Assembly (NCBI GenBank): GCA_020064725.1
Contig: JAGTWJ010000002.1
Coordinates: forward strand, 310,001-374,000
From: Drechslerella dactyloides
Lineage: Eukaryota; Ascomycota; Orbiliomycetes; Orbiliales; Orbiliaceae
Length of the DNA: 64,000 bases
Direction: 5' to 3'
The translations under genes were made by a program, and so were the position numbers. Numbering within the stretch: the first letter of the stretch is position 1; each line of letters opens with the position of its first letter. Shown here piece after piece: positions 9,842 through 20,043 of this stretch. The notes under the pieces were generated by a model. The model made no database searches, was not told the origin of the DNA, and saw nothing but the letters and a program-made list of their open reading frames with translations.

Positions 9842-11935
9842 TTACAAGTGAAAGTATGTGTGGATTGCCTTATTGCGTAAGTCCTTTCGGGTCTGAGCAA
9901 GCAGAACCTGAATCTCGGGAACATCCATGGAGTGGAAGTGTGTGAACAGCCTCAAACTCAGTCCCTCCAGCCCTTCTAGAAAGTTGGCCATGTGGTATCC
10001 CCCGACTTCTCGCAGATGCTTGTTCTTTGGCCATGGCGAATTTGGGAGCTTCAGAATGTTTTCCTTGATGTCGACGAATCCTGCTTCTTTGACTAGGTTT
10101 GCGTGGTTGGCTGCAGCGACGACTGACCGCCCTGATGTTGCCGCTGCTTCGATGAATAGTTTATCCCAAGTCATCAATGCGCAGGCGGGATCCAATGATC
10201 CATCGTCACATCGAAGAGTCGCATCGGGCTCCAGCAGTTCGAGATAGCCACCAGGTTTGAGTGCCCTAACAGATCGCGAGAGCATCAGCACATGTTCGAG
10301 AAATTCTTAAAAAAGTATATCATCAGGGGTGCACAGTGAAGGTGTTCAATTCAAAGATAATATCAGCTTCCGAGATCCATTTGGTCATAACTCACTTGAA
10401 GGCTTGACAGAATAGGCGTGACCAATCTTGAATAGATCCGAGCATATATCGACAGTAAATCAAATCAAATGAGACCGGAAGGTGCGTCCATTCACTCTCC
10501 ACATCGTCGACTTCGAAACTGATACTGTAATTCGAATGTGGTTAGCTTCATATAACCAGACACTATCGGCTTTAGCGCACTTGGCTTGCTTGGGCTTACT
10601 TTGGAGGGACCCTATTCCAAACATGAGTTAGCATTCGCATATAAGGTTCGGTTCCTTAGAACTATTCTGATATTCATATGCAATTGTGGGGGGCGCATAC
10701 CATTTGGGTTGTATAGGGCTGAGATCGTTGCCGATGACCTGGCGGATGGGATGTTATTGCTGTACTGAGTGAGAATGAAGATGCACAACCGAACAACTTA
10801 CATGTGCGGACGGATAAAGATCGGCTTCATAAGGAATAGGGAATAGTTAACACCTTCTGCTTGATGTAAATTGATATGTAGCTAATGTCACTGACCCATC
10901 TCAATCGCCCAAATGCCTGAAAGTATATGTTAGTGATTGTCAAACGGAACTGAAGATTAACTGCGTGGCTAAATATATATGCGGCACTCACCAGTCCCTG
11001 TTCCTATGTCCATTATCTTTTGCGGGTTATCCAATGGCGCTGCATGTAGTTTGCCCTCCATAGCAAGTGTCATGCAGTGGTGGCTCAGGTCCAGACGATC
11101 ACTTTCTTTCTGTCATGGCAAAGCGACAGCGGTCAGCGACTCTGCAGGCGCTCCAAGCAAAGTACTACCGCTCTCGTGATCTCATCCGAGAACTTACTTC
11201 ATCATTTGGGAGAAAGTATTCTATGTAATCGAGACGAACACGTCGACACTTGTCAGCAATGAAGAGAAGAAAGCGTTGAGTGGTGAAAATCCAACACGCA
11301 TGAGGAGAAGTCCACGTAGGACTGTTCGACTTACGACCTGGACGGAAGGCATGATATCGCCGGCCATTTTCATATTGGTAGTTGAGCACTGAGCTTGACA
11401 GACTTGTTGTGAAGCTCTCCCTACAATTCCGTCAAAACGAATCAGATAAATGTCATCGATCGCGGCGCCGTGATGTAATGCGAGCCATGTCGGGATGAGA
11501 CCGAGGGGAGTCTCGAGACTTGAGGTCTCGATCGATTTCGGCCAACGGCGTCGTACCGTTATGGACGGGGATTAGCACCAACAGATCGGATTCACTATAT
11601 GCAGATTCCACTTCAGAGTAAACCTGTATCGTCGCGCACATTTGGAGTTAGCCTTCCTATACTATGAAACCTTATATAACTGAGTTATTGCCCTGTCTGC
11701 AGGTCATTGTGATATAATCTAATTGCTGTGCATGCGTCTTCATGTATGTCACCAGCTCTCAGAATTTTCCGAAAAGCGCTGATGCCCTTACCTCAGCTTC
11801 AATTTCTGGTTGCACCGAAGTAGTAATTTCTTGGTCTGCCCCGGGCGAGGAACCAGCCTTGGGAGAAACGGCCTTTGGGGAAACGGCCTTTGGGGAAGCG
11901 CCTTTGGGAGAAACGCTCTTGGTGGGCGAGGACAT
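9842..11935 (-). CDS. LaeA-like SAM-dependent methyltransferase, micro-exon-rich
   Basis: Assembled as eleven exons: 11935-11792, 11623-11583, 11420-11335, 11220-11198, 11109-10992, 10916-10896, 10824-10802, 10738-10701, 10611-10600, 10524-10396 and 10265-9842. The product is about 352 aa, as expected for this family. Diagnostic segments appear in order: NYQYENGRRYHAFRPG, FLPNDE, ESDRLDLSHH, SAM motif I DIGTGTGIWAIEM, VIGNDLSPIQPKWVPP, FEVDDVESEW, and LKPGGYLELLE. LaeA relatives are nuclear or cytosolic methyltransferases, and some control secondary metabolism and development. The N-terminus has SPKA/SPKG repeats, a feature I recall from LaeA-like proteins. Exons of 12, 21, 23 and 23 nt are unusual but each restores conserved residues. 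The junction at 11583/11420 (donor GTTGGT) and the 3' end are least certain: the family normally ends YVVxGQK, so a further small exon may exist. It is divergent from the kinase-TPR gene. Confidence 0.8.
11855..11915 (-). repeat. Coding 15-nt repeat (SPKA/SPKG units) in the LaeA-like N-terminus
   Basis: Four near-identical 15-nt units encode Ser-Pro-Lys-Gly/Ala-Ala/Val-type pentapeptides at residues 9-28. Ser-Pro-Lys units can be sites for proline-directed kinases or minor-groove DNA contacts; which, if either, applies here is not shown. Confidence 0.7.
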
Positions 11936-12591
11936 ATTGTATATATAATCTGGCTTGGTCCTGCGGTCTTTTTCAAACTAGACGTGGGCGCTATTCTGCT
12001 GATATATGATCTGCCAGGAACTTCGGGTAGCGGCACCAGGGGCAGGCGAAAATTGATCGGTCGGGTTGCAGACAGTCGAGCGAGGGGAGTTCAGATTGAG
12101 TATCGTAACTCTGGCTGCGGACGGGGATCCCTTATTTTCTCAAGATGGGAATCACCCACCACACACAACAGCTTTGCATTATCATTGTGGGTATCAGCGC
12201 TGGCCTGCACAACATTTGTCTTAAGTGGGCCATGTTATATCCCAGCAATAGGTAATGTCCACCGGGATGGCCAATCGAGAAAAACCGTTTGTCTGCTCGC
12301 TCGGACTATTTGGAGTTAAGCCGCCGGGGCACGGGGAAAGCGGGACGTGGGGCCACAGGGTCAAGCGTTCCCGGCGAAGTTTGGCCTCAGAGGGACCAAG
12401 CTGACAGTCGAAGGAAGCTCGTGAAGCTGAAGTCGTTGTAATTTTCACCGATTACTGCTGCGACAACCGACCACGTTACTTAGTATCGTTTATCATAAGT
12501 CCAAAGAGGCGAACCCAAGCTCGACAGTATAATACTTTCCGGCGGCACCGGAGAAGTACATCAACGAAAGGCTGGACAGCTCCCTGTGTGG
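11936..12591. promoter_or_regulatory. Shared divergent promoter region between LaeA-like and kinase-TPR genes
   Basis: The 656 bp between the two proposed start codons contain no supported gene and must hold the upstream regions of both. No specific operator was identified. The kinase start is not firm, so the true spacer may be somewhat shorter or longer. Confidence 0.5.
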
Positions 12592-15481
12592 ATGCAAAGC
12601 ACTGCAGATGTTACCAGCTTTTTCGCCCGCAGGAGGATAATCGACTCCACAGCATCCCAGGCGGACACAAGGTTATCGGCGGCTGAACTCGACGATTCTC
12701 GTGGCCATGACATTCTCTCATTCCTCGCCACGGCGCAATGCAACGATATCGATTTTCTGCCGATAACCTGGCACGCGGCTCTGGGTAAATTAAGCGCTGG
12801 TGGCACCGCACAAATCCAGCAATCCTTCCTAAATCTGGAGCTCAGCTATGTGTTCAAGCGAATACACCGCGGCATTGACGAGCCACACGCTTTCCGCGCC
12901 TTGGTCTCCGAGATCTCTATTCTCGGTCATAAAGATATCCGCGGTCATCCCAACATCGTAAGGTTAGTCGGCATCGCCTGGGATGTCCTATCGGCGTCCG
13001 AGGCGATATGGCCAACGCTGGTATTCCGAAAGTCGGAACATGGAGACTTGAGACGGTTCATGAAGTCCAGTGCGGGTAAAAATCTCGACTTTGACGGTAG
13101 ACTCAAGTTATGCAATGATCTTGCCGTGGGAATCGCGGCGCTTCACGCCGTTGGTGTCGTCCACGGGGACATCAAGCCTATGAATGTACTGGTGTTCAGC
13201 GAGAGCAAGGACAAGGAGATGGCTTATACCGCCCAACTCGGAGACTTCGGATACTCGACACTGTCTAATAGCGAGCTCGAGAATGCGAAGGATGTCCATC
13301 TGCCGATATCGTGGCCGTGGAATGCCCCCGAGGTTTCCAACTGGGAGTCGTCGTTTCCGACTCACGAGGCAAAATTGACGGATGTCTTTTCATTCGGGCT
13401 TCTTTGCTTATGGCTCCTGTTTCCCGGTGGGTTATCGGAAGTGGGGGTAGATGTCGAAAGGCCAAGCCGTGATGCGGGATGGAAGCGGGATGGGAACTTA
13501 GACCGGATTGCTTCGTCGGTGGTTGAGAGACAGTCTGAGCTGTCGGAGAGCCGGAAGGCCGCATTGACCGAGCTCTTTGTGTCGACATTAGCAACTGATG
13601 CCAACCGACGGGATTTAGACGTTCGCGGCCTCATGAAGAAGGTCATCACCGTCAAGTAAACTTTACCCTCAGAACACTTTGACGCCTGATCAATCGCGAT
13701 CTAACACCTTCACAGAGCAGCTGAGCCTCAGGGCCAGACCATGAGCAACTATGGGATGTATACGCCATATCTGCGATGGATGCCAAACCACAAGGATTTC
13801 GACGTAGCGGCCGCGCAAGAAGCTCACTACGGCTCCTCATATTACAATCCATATGCCTCCGCATCTGCATCCTGGAACCCCTATACTTACCAGAATCCTT
13901 ATGCCTATGAGAGCCTATCAGAGCCTAATCGTAGCCATCCTCCCCATGTTGCTGAGGCTCCCCAAGCTCGATCACAACCCGCCGAGTTTCTAGTAAGCCA
14001 ATCCCATAGCCGCCTTTGCTAGGTCTGAAGCATAACTGTAGCCAATTCTAACTTAGGGCTCTACCTATGATTAGGTCTGGAAAAGCTTTAGGCAGCTTGT
14101 GCAAAGTGACTATCGCATATGGGCAACTATTTTCAATGCTTTGAGGAACAGAATGACCAGCCCGGTTCTCAAGGAGAGGGAAGATGCCGCCTTCCAGCTT
14201 GCCTTCTGTTACGAGATAGGCTTTGGAACGGCACCTGAATCAGCCCGGGTTACACACTACCTAGAAAAAGGCGGCCGGACCTACGAAAACCTCCTCCGGG
14301 AGATCAATACTATCAAAGAGGACAGACACCCCTTGGTCTTCAAGAATCTGGAAACTAAGATTGACAAGATGGACCATATAAGTCATTATTTGAATACAGT
14401 GGAGCTTACAGATGTGGTGAATGCTTACGATCCTATCGCCGAAGCTTCGAGTCGACTATTTGGAGAAGATCACCGGACGTCAATATATCTGAGGAGGACC
14501 CTAGGTGGGATATTCGAAGCCCAGGGCGAGCTCGATAAAGCACAAGCAGTGTTCTCCAGACTGGCGTCTGTGTGCGAAGCAAATTACGGACCTAGACATC
14601 CAGATACGCTTGCAATCCTATCATCTATCGCACAATGCCACAGAGCCCAAGGAAATGTCAAACAGGCAGAAGAAATCGTGGTCAAAATTATGGAAATCCA
14701 AGCGGTGGTATACTCAGATGAATTACAGGATCAAGTACCATCCATGAGACAACTCGCCTCGATCTATAGAGAACAGCAGCGCTGGAAAGACGCCGAGGAA
14801 CTGGAAAAGAAAATAATGGACATAAACGAAAAGAACCTAGGGAAATGCCATATCGATACCCTAGTCGCAGTCTCTGACTTGGTCGAGAATTATAAACACC
14901 AAAGGTTGCTATCCAAGGCCGAAGAACTAGCACTCAATCTCATCGATAGAATAGTGGATCAGTTCGGCGAAGACGATTCCAGAGCTCTAGAGTCAATGGA
15001 TGTCCTTGTATCGGTTTACATTGCCATGGGAAATTTCGACGCTGCAACAAATTTGGCCAATCGGGCGGCGGATATTAGAAAACGAACGCTTAGTCCAGAC
15101 CACGAAGACATCAGAGACAGTATGCTCACGCTAGTCAACGCGCATTCTGGGGCGGGCCAGTTCGAAAAGGCAGTTCAAATACAGAGAGAAGCGGTAGACC
15201 AAAACAAAAGAGTTCTTGGAACGAATCATAGGCATACGGTTCGCAGTATGGAAACACTAGCTACGCTGCTAGCAAAGCAACAAAATTACGAAGAAGCAGC
15301 CGACGTTATGGCAGCGGTTGTGGCACACCGAAAGCTAATACAAGGAGATACAGACCCGGATACCGTTGCTTCTATTGCGACGTGGGAAGAGTATAAGAAG
15401 GAGATGGCACGCGATCGCCTAGCTGCCTTTGTAGAAATGTCTAGGATGAAAAATGCAGCCGCTACAACTTCCAGTACTTGA
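12592..15481 (+). CDS. Protein kinase-Sel1-TPR (kinesin light chain-like) fusion protein
   Basis: Three exons (12592-13655, 13716-13992, 14075-15481) join in phase to give 915 aa. A kinase domain spans roughly residues 60-320: a Gly-rich segment (LGKLSAGGTA), the VAIK-type lysine (VFKR, Lys89), the catalytic loop HGDIKPMNVL (191-200, Gly replacing Arg of HRD), DFG at 218-220 and APE at 245-247. All catalytic residues are kept, so activity is likely. A Tyr/Asn/Pro-rich linker follows (NPYASAS, YQNPYAY). Next are a Sel1-like unit near residue 485 and about seven 42-residue TPRs (585-870) with GxxHPDT signatures. Intron 1 (13656-13715) removes an apparent stop after the kinase and restores the frame; intron 2 (13993-14074) is phase 0. 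Such proteins are probably signalling scaffolds. The first ATG is at 12592; an upstream exon is possible. Substrate and ligand unknown. Confidence 0.8.
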
Positions 15482-16027
15482 AGTTTAACGACTTTATGGA
15501 TCAATAGGCAGCACAGAACACTGCGATATATATTTTATTTATATGCATTAATGGGTCACCGTGGGTAGATGATAGCGGATTCACTCACTGTGCCGTTTTG
15601 CATGGCGGACGGTCGACCAAAAACTTGCACTGTTAGGTTCTTATTGAACAGCACGACAGCAATATATACCTGGGTATCTATGCAAGAGAGCAGTTGCACG
15701 CACGCATGTCCTACATCAGAGCCATTCATGTAGCAAGGAAGGGTTTGGTTTACGAGACCACCGTCCATCACTTCAGGAAGTAATATAAATAGGTAGACTG
15801 CAGCTAATTCCGAACTCGACTCCCCTACGCTCCTCCTCCTCCGAAGCTTCCTCTCTTCTTCGCCAAACATCCCTTAGAATCGATTCACACTCCTCCACGT
15901 AGGTCTATAGGTCCTATACACTCAAACTCATCATACATTTCTGCTACATACTCTTCGTATGATCATTCCATTAGCACGTCTAAGGTAATCATAACAGCCA
16001 GCCCGATAAGCCTTGCCACTCAGCACG
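15482..16027. other. Intergenic, no gene supported
   Basis: A minus-strand frame at 15556-15870 (about 104 aa) has no recognisable domain. It faces the 3' end of the kinase-TPR gene. I see no RNA gene. Confidence 0.35.
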
Positions 16028-16704
16028 ATGGGTACTCCTATTGATAACGACGCTCGGCGCAAGCGGGAACTCGCCCGTGATCGAAACTCTTTCCTCTGTC
16101 GAGCGCATCATCGAATCGAGTTTGTCGAGCCATTGCCCAAGAAACACGACCGCTCGGTCCCACATATACTCAGCGACCTCACTGTTGGAAAGTTCTGGAA
16201 ACTCAAGGCTCAGACATCGGCTAGTAATACTGAACGTACGTTCACCATCTACTAATTACAGGTGTAATTAAATCAGAGGCGTGCCTCGCATCAGTTGCTA
16301 ATTCTACTGACATATTAGTATACAACGATATAGTCGTTAGGCTCCGCCAATTGTGCAACTACTACAACATCAGCACCACTATAGATAAAGTCGAGGATTT
16401 CATCGGTGGCCATAATGATGACCATTCGAACGGCGAACACCGCTCTGAGCCTGTTGTGGATGCAACTGAGACCGATGATGTCCATGGCAATGTCGAACTC
16501 TACCACCGGCTCATCGCCAATGAACTTGGGTTGAACTATGGGCTTATCGACGAACACGTGCGAAAGCTGCAGGCGGTGGCAGCAGAGAAGAAGCGTCAAG
16601 ATCGAGAGGGGAGGCAAAGGCTTACAAGGATTCTATTTCCCGAAAATGACCTCGCTAGTGCTGTCAAGTGGCAACGGAGACCTAACGCGACCCAGAAAAA
16701 ATAG
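16028..16704 (+). CDS. Hypothetical protein, two exons
   Basis: Exons 16028-16235 and 16319-16704 join in phase 1 through an 83-nt intron (donor GTACGT, acceptor ATTAG) to encode 197 aa. The protein is charged and hydrophilic, without signal peptide or membrane segment. It begins MGTPIDNDARRKRELARDR and ends in a basic helix-like stretch (AAEKKRQDREGRQRLTR). A short Leu/Tyr-rich segment (VRLRQLCNYYNIS) starts exon 2. No family was recognised. An alternative acceptor at about 16261 also keeps the frame but would leave a 26-nt intron, which is too short. The joined frame and acidic middle part (HNDDHSNGEHRSE) look coding-like, but a spurious model cannot be excluded. Confidence 0.45.
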
Positions 16705-17596
16705 AGACAAAGAAAGGCGCCGGCGCGCCCAGGATAACAGCAGCTGGCTTGACGGAACCGGTGATGTGGATGGCATTTGTGATCTCATTTGTGACAAGAA
16801 TCGCTTCCCTCGGCTTTTCTAGCTAGTATTCTATCACGGTTCATCTAATATATCGTTGAGGACTAGGGATCGGATACTGGTCTCCATTTTTATCAATAAG
16901 CACTGCATATTCCGCCATCCTATTAGACTAGCCGGCCGCGTTAACTACTTAATATATCAATGCAGTTCCGTATTTTTGTGTAACCTCAAGACAGATTCGC
17001 TATACGTGCACGTGGCTATAGTGACTGCAGTCGCTGCAACCGCATCTGCATGCACGTTTTCGAAATTTCGGAACTCTGACCTATGTGTGCGCGTTAGAGG
17101 CTAAAATCGGACTATTGGAGTCGTATCATTGGAGCCGCCATCTTGTCGACAATGCGCGGCCTCAACATGCTTTCGAGGCAGCTGCGTAAGCTGACCTGAC
17201 GCATATGTATCGTATTCGCAAGTCTTGCGTGCGCGGCCTTCGCTTCGTTTGACTAATCGTTCTGCGTTAGTAAGCTACGTAAGTTAAGATCTTAAGAGCC
17301 GGTTCTCTCGTGGAATCGATATGACAAGTCCGCTTCTTCAAATACCGAAATCCTCATTTCCAAGAAAATTTCCAAGGAATTTCAGTCTGCTATATTTATT
17401 CAGTTCTCCATTAACTCCAAATTATTGTTCGTGCCAATTTCATCTTGGCCAAGTTTGGTTTACGAGACAACTTGGCCACCAGAAGCCTTATACCCATAAT
17501 CCAACATTGTCAACACATATGGAAATATACTTCATGACCACCAATTAGGGTCTGATCTAGGTTTCGAAATTCGAGACCGATATATAATGCACTAAC
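16705..17596. other. Intergenic, no gene supported
   Basis: Nearly 0.9 kb with only short frames lacking domains. The right part is AT-rich and should hold the promoter of the F-box gene starting at 17597. Confidence 0.35.
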
Positions 17597-18520
17597 ATGC
17601 CAGGTTCCCCGGAAAATCAAACATCTATTGCGGGTAATAAAGTGCTGGACCAAGGTTACCAGAGACTGAATCTAATGAATCCAAGGATGTCTTGCTATAT
17701 GAATGCGCTCCCTACGGAACTCCTGACACATATCCTCTCCTTCCTCCCTTGGCAATCCCACATCTCCTGCTTCCAAGTCTGCAAGCTGTGGGCTGACCTC
17801 CTCCACAGCCCAGCACTACGTTCAAACCGCTACTTGAACTTTGCGCCCTCAACGCCACCATGTCCGCGCGTTCATAACTTGTTCACAGACGTCGGGCTCG
17901 AATGCAGCATAGATCGCTCGCAGGCTCCAGCTGCCACGATCACCAGCATATCATTCGTCGCTACTTCAGAAGAGCAGCAAGAATGCGACGATGATTTCAG
18001 TAGCAATGGCAATTCTGCTATAGACGCAGAAGGGGCGAATGTACTGACGGTCGACATCTCGGACCATCCGATACTCGCGGAGAAGCTGCTGCACTTCCAG
18101 AGCTGGCGGCACCGTGCGGCTATTCGACGAGAACTCTGGACTATGGGAGTGCTGCTTCTGTGGAACCAGCGCGGGTACGAGTACGGCAGCCATCGAGACC
18201 GTCAGCTCCACCGACAAGACTGGTTCCAGTTTGTGAACACTCGGGACAATCGTAATCAAGACGGCGACGATGGAGAGGGTGGGAGTACAGCTGCGGCTGC
18301 GGCGGGGAATAATATCAAGGCGGGGACGATGGATATGGATGTTACAGTGCGCGAGTTTCTCGAGGCGGTGGGACGGTACATTGCTACGTTCGGCGGACTA
18401 GGTAGCAGACAGGGGGTTAAAGTGCGGGTGGGGATGTATAGGCGATTCGGGGTCGTTATGGTCAGCAATGTTGGAAATGAGCCATGGACCTTGGCCGGAG
18501 GGCTGAATAACCTCGGGTGA
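17597..18520 (+). CDS. F-box protein (array member 1)
   Basis: A single-exon gene of 307 aa with an F-box at residues 36-80 (NALPTELLTHILSFLPW, then CFQVCKLWADLLHS and SNRYLNF). After the F-box the chain has a short element around HNLFTDVGLECSI, an acidic low-complexity piece, and a C-terminal motif VREFLEAVGRYIATFGG. Other F-box proteins of this window have a counterpart of that motif. By family knowledge the F-box would bind Skp1 of an SCF ubiquitin ligase, with the rest binding a substrate. No LRR, WD40 or Kelch repeats are visible. Several in-frame methionines precede the F-box, so the start could be later, at residues 27, 31 or 35. Substrate unknown. Confidence 0.75.
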   Translation: MPGSPENQTSIAGNKVLDQGYQRLNLMNPRMSCYMNALPTELLTHILSFLPWQSHISCFQVCKLWADLLHSPALRSNRYLNFAPSTPPCPRVHNLFTDVGLECSIDRSQAPAATITSISFVATSEEQQECDDDFSSNGNSAIDAEGANVLTVDISDHPILAEKLLHFQSWRHRAAIRRELWTMGVLLLWNQRGYEYGSHRDRQLHRQDWFQFVNTRDNRNQDGDDGEGGSTAAAAAGNNIKAGTMDMDVTVREFLEAVGRYIATFGGLGSRQGVKVRVGMYRRFGVVMVSNVGNEPWTLAGGLNNLG

Positions 18521-19335
18521 GACGGTTGATGGTGTATATAGCCTAAGCGCTATGGAATAGATGCAAAGCGACTTAGATGTAGATGATGTTAGCTGTAGAT
18601 ATCGATCCCCATTGCCATGCGCAGGCAATGTCAGTTCATTAATTGTGCTATTGCAGCCCTCTCATAATCATTCTTGCTCGTAATGGTGTGCAGATAACCG
18701 AGTCAATTAGATAAGATAATTTAGCGAGCGTCTACTCATCCGGCGCGAGAAAGATATCTATAATCTCTATCATCTATCTGTATTTCCTAAGCTACGAAGT
18801 AGACCTGTCTGCATAAAATCAATCTAATCCTTTCGCGGTTTGCAAGCGTATGAGACATGCAGATAACGCGGACCAGGGGGCCCAGCGGTCTAGAGGTAGG
18901 ATGCATTCGCATGTTGCGATAACTGGTCTGATTGGATTCCGAGGACGCTAATCCAGAAGGTGTGAAGATTCAGCACGGTGACTATTTCTGCGTCCGTGCG
19001 GGCATTGAATTCCCGCGTTCATCTTTTCGGACAGCTGCCAAATCATCATGCATTGCTCTTTCGTCCAGGGTTCGTAAATTCCCCACTTGATAGATCCGGT
19101 GCGTCGGTACCGTGGGGGTAGTCGCTGTTGATCTTAGCAGAGAATGAAGATCGAGAGATCCTGAGAGCAATCAAGCTGTTGCGCCCATCGAAAATTATGT
19201 CCTCTCTGAAGCCTCTGTTAGCCGCCCGCTCTGTCGTCTCGCATGGCTGACGAATAATATGCACGGGTTACCCCGCTCGGGTAATCCCCACCACCCGTCG
19301 ATCCGCCCAACCTGCAGGCCTTGCAGCTAAGTTAC
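18521..19335. other. Intergenic between two convergent genes, no gene supported
   Basis: The spacer lies between the 3' ends of the plus-strand F-box gene and the minus-strand DUF2470 gene. A tRNA-like A-box string occurs near 18890 but does not fold into a tRNA. Nothing else was recognised. Confidence 0.4.
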
Positions 19336-20043
19336 CTAATGCTCTTTCTTCCCCGTTCTCGCCTTCCTCTTTCCCTTCTGCTGCTCGATCATCCTATCCC
19401 ATCGCACGAACGAAAGGTAGCCCTGCAGCAGGACCTCGCTCAACCATAGCGTGGCGACAGGCAGACTCACACCAGGGACAGCCCAGCACGGGCCAAGCAC
19501 CCTCGTGACAAAATACAGCGCTTCGACGATATGGAACGTCACGAACGTCCAGTACCCGAACGGCGTGGCGTTGTATATCCAGCCCGCGATGTCCGGATAA
19601 CTCTTCAATGGCGTCGACTCATGTAACAAGCCACCTGGGAGCAGCGTCGACGGGAAGAAGAGCATGTATCCTATGAACGCCATGCTGCAGGAGACCAACA
19701 GCTCATGCGGCCGCGGCGGAATCCATGTGGTGTCGATATCGACGGTTTCGCGGTTGACGCCGAGGGCGGATTCGGCCTGCTTCGTCATATCGACTAGGCG
19801 AATGCGGGCGTCGGAAAGCGATGCCATGGGCGGGGTGAGGGGGATCTGCTTTGTGGTTCCATCGACGGAGATGGTAAGGTGGGTGGCCTGGATGTCTGAG
19901 AGTGCGACAACAGACTTGTGGGAGGCGCGGAGAAGCGATTTCGGGTAGGAGAGGTAGTGGACGAGGTATAGCTTTGTGTCGTAGACGTGGTCCTTGTTCA
20001 TATGGGCGAGGATGCGCGCACGGGCGGCGTCGTCGGACGCCAT
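19336..20043 (-). CDS. DUF2470-domain membrane protein
   Basis: A single exon encoding 235 aa from the ATG at 20043, which sits in a CACCATGG context; an upstream in-frame start at 20088 would add 15 residues. Residues 1-90 match the DUF2470 fold related to the C-terminal part of haem-utilisation and pyridoxamine-oxidase-like proteins (RILAHMNKDHVYD, with the MNxDH core). The C-terminal half has three hydrophobic segments: LLVSCSMAFIGYMLFF, WTFVTFHIVEALYFV and LPVATLWLSEVLLQGYL. The very end is basic (KGKRKARTGKKEH), suggesting a cytosolic tail of an internal-membrane protein. Fungal proteins with this layout exist but their role is not known to me. Being convergent with the F-box gene says little about function. 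Confidence 0.75.
   Translation of the reverse strand: MASDDAARARILAHMNKDHVYDTKLYLVHYLSYPKSLLRASHKSVVALSDIQATHLTISVDGTTKQIPLTPPMASLSDARIRLVDMTKQAESALGVNRETVDIDTTWIPPRPHELLVSCSMAFIGYMLFFPSTLLPGGLLHESTPLKSYPDIAGWIYNATPFGYWTFVTFHIVEALYFVTRVLGPCWAVPGVSLPVATLWLSEVLLQGYLSFVRWDRMIEQQKGKRKARTGKKEH

Noticed and set aside
16236..16261. 26-nt alternative intron in the hypothetical gene at 16028
   Set aside because: It keeps the frame but is shorter than the minimum functional intron in fungi; the 83-nt intron to 16318 is preferred.
18880..18960. tRNA-like string resembling the A-box of tRNA-Glu or tRNA-Pro
   Set aside because: The A-box-like GGTCTAG..GGTAGGAT is present, but there is no matching B-box TTCRA or complementary acceptor stem.
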